Shown: piece after piece, positions 15,771 through 24,007 of the stretch
Position numbering within the stretch: the first letter of the stretch is position 1
Layout: every line of letters begins with the position of its first letter
Assembly: GCA_005877775.1 (NCBI GenBank)
Contig: VBOJ01000015.1
Coordinates: forward strand, 1-40,488
Direction: 5' to 3'
Source: Nitrospirota bacterium
GTDB taxonomy: Bacteria > Nitrospirota > Nitrospiria > Nitrospirales > Nitrospiraceae
Length of the DNA stretch: 40,488 bases
The notes under the pieces: model-generated
Databases searched by the model: none
Seen by the model: the letters and a program-made list of their open reading frames with translations, nothing else
What the model was told of the DNA's origin: nothing
Position numbers and translations under genes: made by a program

Positions 15771-16073
15771 CTACTTGGCGCCGGGGACAGACAGGATTGC
15801 TTTCCGGTTCTCCTCATCTCGATCGCAACTTTGCTCCGCAATCATGCGCAGGCCGGCACTTGCATCCTGCGGAATCCTGGCCATGCAGGCTTGTAGGGTG
15901 TCTCCCTCAGTCCCGGATGCGGCGTTTGTCTGTACAGCAGGCGCACTGCTCATGGTAGCGGCGGCCGGAGCGGTGCTAGATCCTGATGACCCGCTGTCAT
16001 AGGTGGCGCATGCAGCCGTCAGCAGCGCCGACGTGATGAAAAGCGTCCTCATCGGGGATTGAATGGTCTTCAT
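15771..16073 (-). CDS. Small lipoprotein, unknown function
   Basis: The 100-residue protein has a hydrophobic signal ending LLTAAC, so Cys22 is the likely lipidation site. After it comes a Ser/Gly/Ala-rich linker, then a segment with a Cys pair (about 63 and 83: LQACMARIPQDASAGLRMIAEQSC) that could form a disulphide. AAGGAGGG nine bases before the ATG at 16073 supports this start over Met8. It has its own promoter. I do not recognise a family. Confidence 0.75.
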   Translation of the reverse strand: MKTIQSPMRTLFITSALLTAACATYDSGSSGSSTAPAAATMSSAPAVQTNAASGTEGDTLQACMARIPQDASAGLRMIAEQSCDRDEENRKAILSVPGAK

Positions 16074-16106
16074 GTCGGTCCGCCCTCCTTGCGGAATGAG
16101 GTCATG

Positions 16107-16135
16107 ACTATAGTCAAGCGGCCGGGGAAAGGCAA
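16107..16135 (-). promoter_or_regulatory. Candidate promoter for the small lipoprotein
   Basis: On the minus strand TTGCCT (16130-16135) and TATAGT (16107-16112) are 17 bases apart. The -10 matches five of six consensus bases. The leader to the ATG at 16073 would be about 27 bases and includes the AAGGAGGG site. Confidence 0.45.
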
Positions 16136-16139
16136 GGGG

Positions 16140-17519
16140 TCAGGGCACAGGACTGGTCGCTTGTCCGGCCTTTGCCAGCAGCTCGCTCTTGACGGGAATT
16201 TGAGTGAGGAGATCAGCCCGAGCCTGATAGATGCCGGGGAGCCCTTGTCCGGTCGCATAGACCAACCCACCCACGCTCGTTCCAAGCGCCATTCGGCTGC
16301 GCCGCTTGCCGTCCTTCGCGGTTGCCGTGATCTCTGCGGCTGGATGCGTCAATCCGTAGGGAGCGAGTGGTCCCTCGCGCCTGGTCACCCGTAGCTCGGC
16401 TGGCAGGTTGATCACCCGGCTCACGAATAGGTCCACGGCCTCTTGTTTCAGCTTCTCTGCCGGCTGGTCTTCGAGCACCCACTCGTTGTTCTGGTTGACG
16501 AGCACGTACTGCTCTCCCCGCGTTTTCACCGACAGCATGGCGAGGTCAGGCAGGTCCATTCCCAGCAGGCGTTTATCCCGCAAGGCAAAGGCCTCCTTGG
16601 TGAGATCCTTGATCACTGTTGGATTGATCCGATAGATCGGCGCCCCGGTGGCGGTCACCGCGTAGGCCTCGCCACTGACCGGATCGGGCTGGAACAGTTT
16701 GACGGTCCGATCTGCTCCATTCACGTGCACCGTAATCTTGGCGTCAGGTTTCGCGAGCTTCTTGGTCAGCGCCGCATGCTCGGGGCCCGGATCAATGAAG
16801 CCCAGGGCCTTCAGGTCTTCGAGCTTGAAGAGCAGGGTCCTGACGGCGATTTGGTCGGCGTCGGCCTCGAGCGGTGCGCGAATCTTCCACTTCTTCTTGT
16901 CGTTCTCTGCCATCTGATACAACACAAACTCGGTCTTCGGATAGGTCAGGCGCAGTCGCTCGGCCTTGGTCTGATCGAAACGCAACACCTGTTTGTCTCG
17001 GAAGGTCATCAGCGTCTTATTCAGGAACGCCTTGGGTGTGAGGTCCGTCAGGAGCACTTTGCGATCTGACGCCCGCATGGCATAGAGGGTGGAGGAAATA
17101 GGCCCGGCGTCACCCAACGACAAGGTTTCATGGCGGGACCCGGCCGAGATGGTCAACACAGCGGAGGGATGCTCGAGGCCGAAGGGGGCGAGAGCAGAGG
17201 CATTTTCCTCTACCACCCGTGAGACCTTGCCCAGCATGAGTGCGCGCAGCAGGCTGTCCACCTCTCGTGAATCCGCGTCGGTCTGGAGCGGCGCCGTGAT
17301 CTTCCAGATTCGGTTCTCCCCTGGGGTCAGCACGACCTCAGCCTGGTCCGAACGGATAGACAGGCCGGTGATCTCGCCCATCTCGAACGACACGATCTTT
17401 TTCTCCTGCGTTTCAGTCAGAACCTGCCTGCGCTCGGCTGGGAACTCTACGATATACAGGTAGGCTCCGAGCCCGGCCAGGATGACAGCGAACAGGATGG
17501 TGAAGCCGTATCGTTTCAT
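16140..17519 (-). CDS. DUF4340-type exported protein of the ABC/GldG operon
   Basis: The 459-residue protein has one N-terminal membrane anchor (about 5-23, FTILFAVILAGLGAYLYIV) and a long periplasmic part. The part contains related segments, such as LEHPSAVLTI... and LTHPAAEITA..., with repeated beta-rich blocks (WKITAPLQTDADSREVDSLL and WKIRAPLEADADQ) as in DUF4340 proteins. In this family the gene usually follows a GldG-like gene. It begins 4 bases after the GldG-like stop codon and so ends the four-gene operon. Its role is probably structural in the export complex. No catalytic motif is seen. Confidence 0.85.
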   Translation of the reverse strand: MKRYGFTILFAVILAGLGAYLYIVEFPAERRQVLTETQEKKIVSFEMGEITGLSIRSDQAEVVLTPGENRIWKITAPLQTDADSREVDSLLRALMLGKVSRVVEENASALAPFGLEHPSAVLTISAGSRHETLSLGDAGPISSTLYAMRASDRKVLLTDLTPKAFLNKTLMTFRDKQVLRFDQTKAERLRLTYPKTEFVLYQMAENDKKKWKIRAPLEADADQIAVRTLLFKLEDLKALGFIDPGPEHAALTKKLAKPDAKITVHVNGADRTVKLFQPDPVSGEAYAVTATGAPIYRINPTVIKDLTKEAFALRDKRLLGMDLPDLAMLSVKTRGEQYVLVNQNNEWVLEDQPAEKLKQEAVDLFVSRVINLPAELRVTRREGPLAPYGLTHPAAEITATAKDGKRRSRMALGTSVGGLVYATGQGLPGIYQARADLLTQIPVKSELLAKAGQATSPVP

Positions 17520-17523
17520 GAAT

Positions 17524-19089
17524 TTAGAGGCGCCGACGCTTTCTCCACACGGTCAAGCCCCAGAGGAAGGTCAGGGATGGCAGGAAGAGCACCTGGACGT
17601 AGAGCAGGATTCGTTCTTGGACTGGATTGGGGATGAAGGGACGGAAGGCCGGCTCCTTGGGCGTGATGGAGATCAGCTCCCGCTCCTCCGCCAGCCACCC
17701 GATGGCGTGCAGCAGAAAGTCCGTGTTGCCGGGGAAATTGACATAGGCATTGCTGGCAAAGGAGGAATTCCCGACCACCACGATGGCGGCGCGCCGTTTC
17801 CCTTCCTCGACGGGCTTCTTGGGCGTGAGCGCGGCTGCCAACGGGAGAGGGCCTTGCACGTCCTCCTTGGCGCTGAAGCTGACGACGCGGCCCTGCAGAT
17901 TGGATTCGGCCCAGCTCCGAGGTGAGGTCCTGGCCAGCGGGACGAACTCCCAGTCTTTCCCCATCTCCTCGTGGAACGACAGATGGCGTGAGACGGGGAA
18001 TAACACGGCAAAAGTAAAGTCCTGGGTAATCTCATGTTCGGTGAAGGTACGGACCATCAAGGCAGTGAGATCGCCTTGTGCCAGTCGGTCCTGCAAATCC
18101 ACGAGCACCCCCCGACCGGCCTCAACCCCCCACTGGCGAAGGAGGTCAGTCAGGTCCGCTTGCGAGTCTGGATCCAGGAGGATCAGGAGGCGGCCGCCGT
18201 GGGTCACGTAGCGGCTGATGCGGTCCTTTTCTTCCTTGGTGACCGGGCGTCTGGGGCCGGCCAGGACCAGGACGGACGTGTCTTCCGGAATTGCGCTTTC
18301 CTTCAGCAAAACCAGCGTATCCACTTCGTAGCTCTGCTTGGTCAGCGCCTCTTTGGCGCGCGCGAGTCCACCCGATTCTTGATCGGACGGGCTCCGTTCG
18401 CCATGGCCTTCCAGAAACAGGACCCGCTTTTTGTTGTCTTTGGAGACCCGGATGAGCGCACCGGTCAATTCAGCCTCTGACGGCGCAGTGACGCGCGTCG
18501 TTTGAGACCCGCTCTCAAGGACGGCCGTATCTACGCGGATGATGCCGTACTGGCGTGCTACGCCGGGTCGTCGCTCGGGATCGACATACTCAACTTTGAT
18601 CCTGTCACTCTCCTGCCGGTAGCTGTCGAGCAGGTCCCGATAGGTAGTGAACGCCTGACTGCGCTCTTGAGTGAAGACCGTAACCTTGACCTCGCGGCCG
18701 AGAGCTCGAAGCACTCGGTGCGTTTGAGGGGCCAGTGTGAAGTGCTGGGTCTCGGAGAGATCCCAGCGTTTGGAATGACGGGCGGCGAGAAAGTTCATGA
18801 TGACGAGGATGCCCACAAACAACAGCACCATCAGGATGCTATTCAGGCCCAGGCGCGTAGAACGCCGGACCGAGAAGGCCTTGAGGGTCTCAAAATGGTT
18901 CACAAAAAATGCGATGAGGCAGATGACCGCGAGTCCCTCGCAGAGAGTGATCAGCCAGAGCTTGTCAGGAGCGAGGCTATAAATGAGCAGGCCAGTGACG
19001 CCAAGCACTGTCCCCACCATGCCAATCGAAGACATCATCCGATTCATTTTTGCTCCGTCCATCATCTCTCTCTCAGAGAGGGTGACCAT
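17524..19089 (-). CDS. GldG-like ABC-transport auxiliary protein
   Basis: The 521-residue protein has three N-terminal hydrophobic segments (about 20-39, 44-64, 82-102), a large periplasmic domain, and a C-terminal membrane helix (497-515) ending WRKRRRL. The periplasmic part reads like the gliding-type ABC auxiliary domain: YVDPERRPGVARQYG, LFLEGHGERSPSD, and VTHGGRLLILLDPDSQ. GldG works with the GldA ATPase and GldF permease in Bacteroidetes. Here the same trio sits in a non-gliding-type genome, so the substrate is open. Methionine at 15 (19047) with GGAG upstream is an alternative start. The gene is separated from the permease by 200 bases holding a dispersed repeat. Confidence 0.82.
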   Translation of the reverse strand: MVTLSEREMMDGAKMNRMMSSIGMVGTVLGVTGLLIYSLAPDKLWLITLCEGLAVICLIAFFVNHFETLKAFSVRRSTRLGLNSILMVLLFVGILVIMNFLAARHSKRWDLSETQHFTLAPQTHRVLRALGREVKVTVFTQERSQAFTTYRDLLDSYRQESDRIKVEYVDPERRPGVARQYGIIRVDTAVLESGSQTTRVTAPSEAELTGALIRVSKDNKKRVLFLEGHGERSPSDQESGGLARAKEALTKQSYEVDTLVLLKESAIPEDTSVLVLAGPRRPVTKEEKDRISRYVTHGGRLLILLDPDSQADLTDLLRQWGVEAGRGVLVDLQDRLAQGDLTALMVRTFTEHEITQDFTFAVLFPVSRHLSFHEEMGKDWEFVPLARTSPRSWAESNLQGRVVSFSAKEDVQGPLPLAAALTPKKPVEEGKRRAAIVVVGNSSFASNAYVNFPGNTDFLLHAIGWLAEERELISITPKEPAFRPFIPNPVQERILLYVQVLFLPSLTFLWGLTVWRKRRRL

Positions 19090-19146
19090 GCTGCCCCTTC
19101 ACTGCGCGCCTCATCACTCGCACTTTCCTACCTCTCCTTAGGGGCG

Positions 19147-19229
19147 GTGGGGCCTGTCGCCTACTGCGCCCGTCATCGACCCGTTGCATCTCAGGAGCAA
19201 CGGGTACCCCGGCACCTTCTGATGTGCGC
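19147..19229 (-). repeat. Dispersed hairpin repeat, copy 2
   Basis: On the minus strand this is the same element as 3188-3273. The perfect 9-bp stem ACCCGTTGC/GCAACGGGT is at 19197-19205 and 19179-19187, again with a 9-base loop. Both flanks match copy 1, with GCGCAC...AGAAGGTGC on one side and GACGGGCGCAG on the other. It lies inside what is otherwise a tight operon, between permease and GldG-like genes. The rest of 19090-19289 shows nothing else. Confidence 0.75.
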
Positions 19230-19289
19230 GGTGGGCCTGATTATGAATGAGCCTCTGATTTCTGGCTCAACTTCCCACCCTCTCAACCC

Positions 19290-20060
19290 TCATTTCCATC
19301 GTTGCGACTCCACCACACGGTGGGCGAGGAACAGCATGAGCAGCGTACCGGACAGATAGTAGACGAGGTCTTTGGTGTCCACGAGACCGCGAGTCAAGCG
19401 GTCGAAATGCTCGATGAAGGAGAGATAGCCAATCGTGTTGCCGATTGGCGTGTCACCAAGGACGTTTCCCAATCCTCCCAGCAACCAGACAAGGATCAGC
19501 AGACCGAAGCTGAGAAACGCCGCGACGATCTGGTTCTCGGTCAGGGCGGAAGCCAAGACACCGGTCGCAAGGAACATGGCGCCCAGGAGCGCCAGTGCTA
19601 GATATCCGGTGAAGATCGGATTCCAGTCGAAACTACTGAACAGGGATAAGATCAGGGGCACAACACCGGTCAGGGCCAAGAGACCAAGGAAGATCAGATA
19701 GACGCTCAGGAACTTTGCGACCACAATCTCATTGATGCCGACCGGAGAGGTCATCAGCAGTTCAAAGGTCCGGAGCTTTCGCTCTTCTGCGAACGTACGC
19801 ATCGTGAGGATGGGGAGCAACAGCATGAGGAAGACCGCCGTGAAGGAAAACGTGGGCCGGAGTACCAGATCGTTCAGGTTGAGCTGGGCCGCTGCCCCCT
19901 GGATCTGCATCAGCCGCACCGCCTGGTTCCCTGCATTCACGACGAATACATACGAGAGGATGCCGAAAATCAGAAGGAAAACTGCTCCCACCGCATAGAC
20001 GATCGGCGAGACGAAATAGGAACGTAGTTCCTTAGCAAGGATCGCGTGCACCGGCGTCAT
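19290..20060 (-). CDS. ABC-2 type permease (GldF-like)
   Basis: The 256-residue protein has six hydrophobic segments and the typical ABC-2 permease opening HAILAKELRSYFVSPIVYAV. The motif MRTFAEERKLRTFELLMTSPV follows the second helix and couples to the ATPase. Its start overlaps the ATPase stop by four bases (ATGA at 20057-20060), which is strong evidence for co-translation. With the ATPase and GldG-like protein it forms an exporter of the gliding type. The substrate cannot be told from the sequence. Confidence 0.92.
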   Translation of the reverse strand: MTPVHAILAKELRSYFVSPIVYAVGAVFLLIFGILSYVFVVNAGNQAVRLMQIQGAAAQLNLNDLVLRPTFSFTAVFLMLLLPILTMRTFAEERKLRTFELLMTSPVGINEIVVAKFLSVYLIFLGLLALTGVVPLILSLFSSFDWNPIFTGYLALALLGAMFLATGVLASALTENQIVAAFLSFGLLILVWLLGGLGNVLGDTPIGNTIGYLSFIEHFDRLTRGLVDTKDLVYYLSGTLLMLFLAHRVVESQRWK

Positions 20061-21040
20061 ACGCGGGTTTGCTCCTCGCTCGGGGTGCTGACTGCTGCTC
20101 CCTCACCGATCATGCCCTCCTCGTGCTGGGTCAGACGGAGAAACACGTCTTCCAGTGTCATGGAGATTGTCTTCAATTCGAGGAGCCCCCAGCCGTTTTC
20201 CACGACAAACCGGGCGATCTCTTCCCGGAGATCCCGACCCAGTTCGCATTCGAGGAGAAAGGCGCCGGTGTCGGTCGGCTCGAAGACGCTTTGCACGCCG
20301 GACAACGCGCGAAACCGCTCGGCGAGACCGGCTGGAGGCGCCTTGACCGTTACGCTGATCTTCTCCGAGCGACGCAGCCTGGCGGAGAGCCGATCCGGCC
20401 GATCCACGGCTACGATCCGGCCCGCGTTGATGATGACCACCCGCTGGCAGACCGCCGTGGCCTCCGGCAGGATGTGTGTGCTGAGAATGACCGTGTGTGA
20501 TCCAGCCAAACTTTTGATGAGTTCGCGGATCTCGATGATCTGTTTCGGATCGAGCCCCACGGTGGGCTCGTCCAGGATCAACACCGGCGGATTGTGGAGA
20601 AGAGCCTGAGCGAGTCCGACCCGCTGCTGGTACCCTCTGGACAAGTTGCCGATCAAGCGTTGACGGACCTCTCCCAGCGACAATCGCTCAACAACCCGAT
20701 CCAGTCCGCTGCGGAGATTCTCCGCGCTCATCCCTTTCAGACGGCCCACAAAGGTCAGATATTCCTGGACTGTTAACTCGTGATAGAGCGGGGGAGTCTC
20801 CGGCAAATAGCCGATGCGTCGTTTGACCTCGAGCGGTTGCTCAAAGCAATCATAGCCAGCGATCCGCGCGACTCCCTCGGTGGCCGGCATGAAGCAGGTC
20901 AGGATCCGCATAGTTGTGGTCTTGCCGGCTCCGTTGGGACCGAGGAAGGCCAGCACCTCGCCCTTGCCCACCGAGAAGGTAACCCGTTCGATGGCCGTAT
21001 GATCCCCGTAACGTTTGGTGACGTCCTGAACTTCAATCAT
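20057..21040 (-). CDS. ABC transporter ATPase (GldA-like)
   Basis: With the ATG at 21040 (MIEVQDVTKRYGDHTAI) the protein has 327 residues. A longer frame up to 21139 is not coding, because it runs through the predicted promoter and a hairpin. Walker A GPNGAGKTTT, the Q-loop region GYLPETPPLY, the ABC signature LSRGYQQRV, Walker B VLILDEPTVGLD and the switch His in LSTHIL are all present. The C-terminal 90 residues form the accessory domain of CcmA/GldA-type ATPases. It energises the ABC-2 permease encoded next. Confidence 0.95.
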   Translation of the reverse strand: MIEVQDVTKRYGDHTAIERVTFSVGKGEVLAFLGPNGAGKTTTMRILTCFMPATEGVARIAGYDCFEQPLEVKRRIGYLPETPPLYHELTVQEYLTFVGRLKGMSAENLRSGLDRVVERLSLGEVRQRLIGNLSRGYQQRVGLAQALLHNPPVLILDEPTVGLDPKQIIEIRELIKSLAGSHTVILSTHILPEATAVCQRVVIINAGRIVAVDRPDRLSARLRRSEKISVTVKAPPAGLAERFRALSGVQSVFEPTDTGAFLLECELGRDLREEIARFVVENGWGLLELKTISMTLEDVFLRLTQHEEGMIGEGAAVSTPSEEQTRV

Positions 21041-21085
21041 CGCGAGGCTGAACTCCCGACGGTAGCTTGAGTTCCTTTCACAACA

Positions 21086-21117
21086 GGACCCGCTGCCTCG
21101 ATAGGGGCGGCGGGTCC
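21086..21117 (-). promoter_or_regulatory. Near-perfect hairpin at the 5' end of the ABC operon mRNA
   Basis: GGACCCGC (21086-21093) pairs with GCGGGTCC (21110-21117), and GCCTC (21095-21099) with GGGGC (21104-21108), around a four-base loop. It gives a 14-position stem with only wobble-type irregularities. The predicted transcription start is at about 21117, so the RNA would begin in this hairpin. No T-run follows, so it is not a terminator. Confidence 0.6.
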
Positions 21118-21123
21118 GACTGG

Positions 21124-21153
21124 ATCTTACCCAGTCCATCTTGAATCAGTCAA
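21124..21153 (-). promoter_or_regulatory. Promoter for the ABC/GldG operon
   Basis: On the minus strand TTGACT (21148-21153) and TAAGAT (21124-21129) are 18 bases apart. The -35 matches five of six bases and the -10 four. It lies about 80 bases before the ATPase ATG. It is divergent from the promoter at 21190. Confidence 0.5.
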
Positions 21154-21189
21154 GGGTCACGAGGCAGCCATCAAACGAAAGTTCTGATC

Positions 21190-21218
21190 TTGATTGGATC
21201 TTGAAATGTGCTTATAGT
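21190..21218 (+). promoter_or_regulatory. Promoter for the envelope gene cluster
   Basis: TTGATT (21190-21195) and TATAGT (21213-21218) are 17 bases apart, a good sigma-70 match. Transcription would start near 21225, about 42 bases before the ATG at 21267. Confidence 0.6.
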
Positions 21219-21266
21219 GGTTCACCTGTTCGTCTTGCATGCGCATGGGACGGAAGGAATGACGTG

Positions 21267-21611
21267 ATGCGAATGTTCACAGCAAAGGCTCTCAGCGGCA
21301 CGATCCTGGTGGTGGTCATGGCCGTTGTGTTGGTGCTGTTCGCCCATGCTGGGTCAGAGGGAAAGGTCCTGACGGTGAAGGGAAACGTGGTGGCCGTCAA
21401 TCTCAAAGTGGATCCTCAGATCATTGTGGTCAAGGCCATGACCCAGCACAAGCAGGAACTGATCGTGGGGGCCACCATTGGGAAAGGAGCGACCATCACA
21501 CGCGGGAACAAACCGGTCAAGCTCGCCGATGTCAAGGTCGGTGAGGCAGTAGATCTGACATATCTCAAGCACGCGGACGGGCTGGTGGCTCGATCCATTC
21601 ACGTCCGGTAA
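21267..21611 (+). CDS. Small exported protein, OB-like
   Basis: The ATG at 21267 follows GGAAGGA by eight bases and gives 114 residues. The longer frame from 21141 is not credible because it covers the promoter. An N-terminal hydrophobic segment (about 8-26) ends FAHAG, so it is likely a signal peptide. The rest is beta-strand rich (EGKVLTVKGNVVAVN, VDPQIIVVKAMTQ, GEAVDLTYLKHADGLVARSI), which looks like an OB-type or CusF-like small domain. No metal ligands are obvious. It precedes the Pal-like lipoprotein by 13 bases, so they share a transcript. Confidence 0.72.
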   Translation: MRMFTAKALSGTILVVVMAVVLVLFAHAGSEGKVLTVKGNVVAVNLKVDPQIIVVKAMTQHKQELIVGATIGKGATITRGNKPVKLADVKVGEAVDLTYLKHADGLVARSIHVR

Positions 21612-21624
21612 GCAGGAGAGTCAC

Positions 21625-22254
21625 ATGTTGAGCAAGCTCGCACATGGCACCACGCTAGTGTTCGTCTGTTTCTGTGTCCTGGGTCTGCTCGTCGGGTGCG
21701 CTGGCCGAAAGGTGTCTACGTCTGCGCAAGATCAAACGTCGGTCCCTGGCCCGCCACCGAAGGTCGAGGAGGCAAAAGTGGACCCACCGGCGCCTGCGGA
21801 GCCGCCTCAAGAGGTGGCGAAGGTCGAGCCGGCACCGCTAGAGCCGCCGAAAGCAGAGGTGAAAGAGGAACCAGCACCCCTTCCTCCTCCCCCTGTGACC
21901 CCACCTCCACCAGCTCCTGAACCGCTCATGCTGGCGGACGCGTATTTTGATTTTGACCGGTTCCTCATCAGAAGCGACGCACAAGCTGTGCTTGAGGCTA
22001 ATGCCCGTCGGCTCAAGGCGGAGAACGGCCGTAGGCTTCTGATCGAGGGCCATTGCGATGAACGGGGAACCGTTGACTACAATCTGGTTCTCGGTGAACG
22101 ACGGGCACAGTCGGTCAGGCAGTATCTGCAGAACCTTGGTGTTCGGTCCTCCCAGATCCAGATCACCAGTTACGGGAAGGAAAAGCCGTTCTGCACTGAC
22201 CATAGTGAAGCGTGCTGGCAGTCGAATCGCCGCGCGCACTTCGTGCTGCCGTAA
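21625..22254 (+). CDS. pal: Pal/OmpA-like peptidoglycan-associated lipoprotein
   Basis: The 209-residue protein has a lipobox LLVGC with Cys25. A Pro/Glu/Lys-rich linker (about 40-100) spans outward, then an OmpA-C domain (105-209). That domain shows YFDFD, IEGHCDERGTVDYN (142-153), LGERRAQSVRQYL and NRRAHFVL, with the peptidoglycan-binding Asp and Arg in place. It tethers the outer membrane to the cell wall. The Pro-rich linker is longer than in E. coli Pal. No TolB gene is in the window, so whether it is the main Pal or a paralogue is open. Confidence 0.9.
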   Translation: MLSKLAHGTTLVFVCFCVLGLLVGCAGRKVSTSAQDQTSVPGPPPKVEEAKVDPPAPAEPPQEVAKVEPAPLEPPKAEVKEEPAPLPPPPVTPPPPAPEPLMLADAYFDFDRFLIRSDAQAVLEANARRLKAENGRRLLIEGHCDERGTVDYNLVLGERRAQSVRQYLQNLGVRSSQIQITSYGKEKPFCTDHSEACWQSNRRAHFVLP

Positions 22255-22321
22255 CTCGGATTTGAGGGACACGCTGATCCGAACCCTGTATTCTCTGGAC
22301 AAGACTCATAAGGAGGCATGT

Positions 22322-22957
22322 GTGGGACGACGCGCTTTGCTGCTTGCGAGTGGGTTAGGACTGCTAGTGCTGGTCGCCTGTGCCGGCAAAGGGAAGGTCA
22401 TTCCCATAGACATCCGAGGCAGTGATTCGGCAGGCCCCGCGATGACGAAGGAGACTGGCGGCCTGAGCGTCGCCGTGACAGCCTTCGAAGACTCGCGACC
22501 AGAGAAAAACCGGCTCGGAACCCGGACTCACTTCTGGGGGGGCGAAAGCTATTTCAATCTGCTGGGCGGCAAGCCTGGTGCCGAAGTGGCGGCCCAGGCA
22601 GTGGCTGACTATCTGAAAATGAAGGGCTGGCGTGCCGAGCTGGTCAAGCCAGGGGGATCGGGCGCAGAAAGCAACGCGGACGTCACGCTCTCGGGCAAGC
22701 TGCTGGATCTCTCCGTAGATGCCAAGGGCAAGTTTTTACAGACGGAGATTTCGTCCAAGAGCAAGATTGTCGTCCAGGCCTTGAACAGAGCGGATGGCAG
22801 CACAATCCGTATGACCCTCAATGGTGCCGGCACGGAAAGCGTGTTCTGGTTTGACCCGGAGGATGCCCAAGGGCTCATGAATGAGGTTCTCATCGCGAGC
22901 CTGGAGAAGCTTGTCGTCAACACGAAGGTTGAGAACAATCTTCTACGACTCAAGTGA
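22322..22957 (+). CDS. YajG-like lipoprotein, unknown function
   Basis: A GTG start at 22322 follows AAGGAGG by five bases and gives 211 residues. The frame extends much farther upstream but through the Pal-like gene. The signal sequence ends LVLVAC, so the Cys is lipidated. The segment VAVTAFEDSRPEKNRLGTRTH resembles YajG and related lipoproteins, with DYLKMKGWRAELV next. The rest alternates strands and polar helices. It probably belongs to the outer envelope cluster with Pal and RlpA. Its biochemical role is not known. Confidence 0.8.
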   Translation: MGRRALLLASGLGLLVLVACAGKGKVIPIDIRGSDSAGPAMTKETGGLSVAVTAFEDSRPEKNRLGTRTHFWGGESYFNLLGGKPGAEVAAQAVADYLKMKGWRAELVKPGGSGAESNADVTLSGKLLDLSVDAKGKFLQTEISSKSKIVVQALNRADGSTIRMTLNGAGTESVFWFDPEDAQGLMNEVLIASLEKLVVNTKVENNLLRLK

Positions 22958-23017
22958 CGGAGATTCGCAGCAAGTGTTCCCCACCACTCGCGAATTTTTA
23001 TCAGCCTCGCTCTCCGC

Positions 23018-23046
23018 TTGACTTGTTTCACTGATTTTGTTATATC
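23018..23046 (+). promoter_or_regulatory. Promoter for rlpA
   Basis: TTGACT (23018-23023) and TATATC (23041-23046) are 17 bases apart. The gene starts only at 23277, so the transcript would have a leader of about 225 bases. Confidence 0.6.
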
Positions 23047-23052
23047 CCACGC

Positions 23053-23276
23053 CGAGTTACCCTGTTTTATCCGACTATCTTCTCCTCCTGCGCACTTACC
23101 TCCTCGGTTGGCTAGACCCATACCATCGTATGGGAGAACCTACTCATTCGGTATTGCCGTTTGGGGAACGGTCTTTTATGATGAGGTCCAAGGACGGTGC
23201 AGCTCGACTTTTGGTCACAGGTTATTGAAGATGACGAAAGGCAGCATTGTTCGTCAATTGACCACAGGGAGGCCTG
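23053..23276 (+). promoter_or_regulatory. Long 5' leader of rlpA with two hairpins
   Basis: The leader holds a perfect hairpin CCCATAC/GTATGGG with a four-base loop near 23117-23134. A second, CCGTT/AACGG, lies near 23157-23171. No known riboswitch core could be matched by eye. The leader ends with AGGGAGG before the rlpA ATG. Confidence 0.4.
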
Positions 23277-23969
23277 ATGAACGAGCTGAGGACCTACATG
23301 GATGCAACTAACTCACCAAGACGAGGCTTCAGCCTATGGCTGCTGCTTGTGGCCATCGGGCTCACAATCGGCGCCTGCTCGAGTCTGCCCAAAGGGCAGG
23401 CTGATCTGGATTTGGGGGTCAAGGCACGGGGCATTGCTTCGTGGTACGGAGCTGATTTTCATGGGCTGGTCACTGCCAGCGGAGAAGTGTACGACATGGA
23501 AGCGTTGACCGGCGCCCATCGAACGCTTCCCCTTGGGACGCTGGTGAAGGTGACGAATGTCGTGAATGGGAAGCAGGTTCTGGTTCGCATCAACGATCGT
23601 GGCCCCTACGTCAAGGGGCGTATCGTTGATCTCTCCCATGCAGCCGCGAGGGAATTGGACATGGTGCAGCACGGGATTACGCCGGTTCAATTAGAAGTTA
23701 CAGGCCACGAGAAGGGGGGCTGGCTCGCGGCCATTGTTGGGGCGATCATGAAGGTGCGGTCTGTCACGAAGTTGGAACCCCGGCCCGAGTCGGATGATGC
23801 CGAGACATTCAGGACTGTTCCTCAACAACTGCTACCCGGGGAAGTGCGTAACGCACGCAGCCTGCGCCTCCCTCCCAGCGATGTCATGCGCGAGCGGCGC
23901 GCTCGCCGTGTGGCCGACATCCTGGCTGCCGAGCAGCGAGTCTATATCACTGCTGCCCTCCTGGTTTGA
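23277..23969 (+). CDS. rlpA: RlpA-like septal ring lytic transglycosylase / lipoprotein
   Basis: The 230-residue protein has a signal ending LTIGAC with Cys34 as the lipid site. A double-psi beta barrel (about 51-142) carries the family signatures: ASWYG, TASGE, HRTLPLGTLVKVTN, and INDRGPYVKGRIVDLS, including the catalytic Asp and the DLS segment. The protein cleaves glycan strands lacking stem peptides in E. coli-type relatives. There is no C-terminal SPOR domain. Instead an Arg-rich tail (about 175-220) follows. It starts after AGGGAGG. Confidence 0.92.
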   Translation: MNELRTYMDATNSPRRGFSLWLLLVAIGLTIGACSSLPKGQADLDLGVKARGIASWYGADFHGLVTASGEVYDMEALTGAHRTLPLGTLVKVTNVVNGKQVLVRINDRGPYVKGRIVDLSHAAARELDMVQHGITPVQLEVTGHEKGGWLAAIVGAIMKVRSVTKLEPRPESDDAETFRTVPQQLLPGEVRNARSLRLPPSDVMRERRARRVADILAAEQRVYITAALLV

Positions 23970-24007
23970 GAGCCCTTCTGAATCGCCCCCGCCCTGCTCG
24001 ATGCTGG

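Noticed and set aside
18502-19359. A 285-residue plus-strand frame over the GldG-like gene
   Set aside because: It is antisense to a well-supported operon and includes the dispersed repeat; composition is not protein-like.
21041-21139. Longer N-terminus of the ABC ATPase
   Set aside because: It lies over the predicted promoter and 5' hairpin and is Arg/Ser/Cys-rich without conservation to ABC ATPases.
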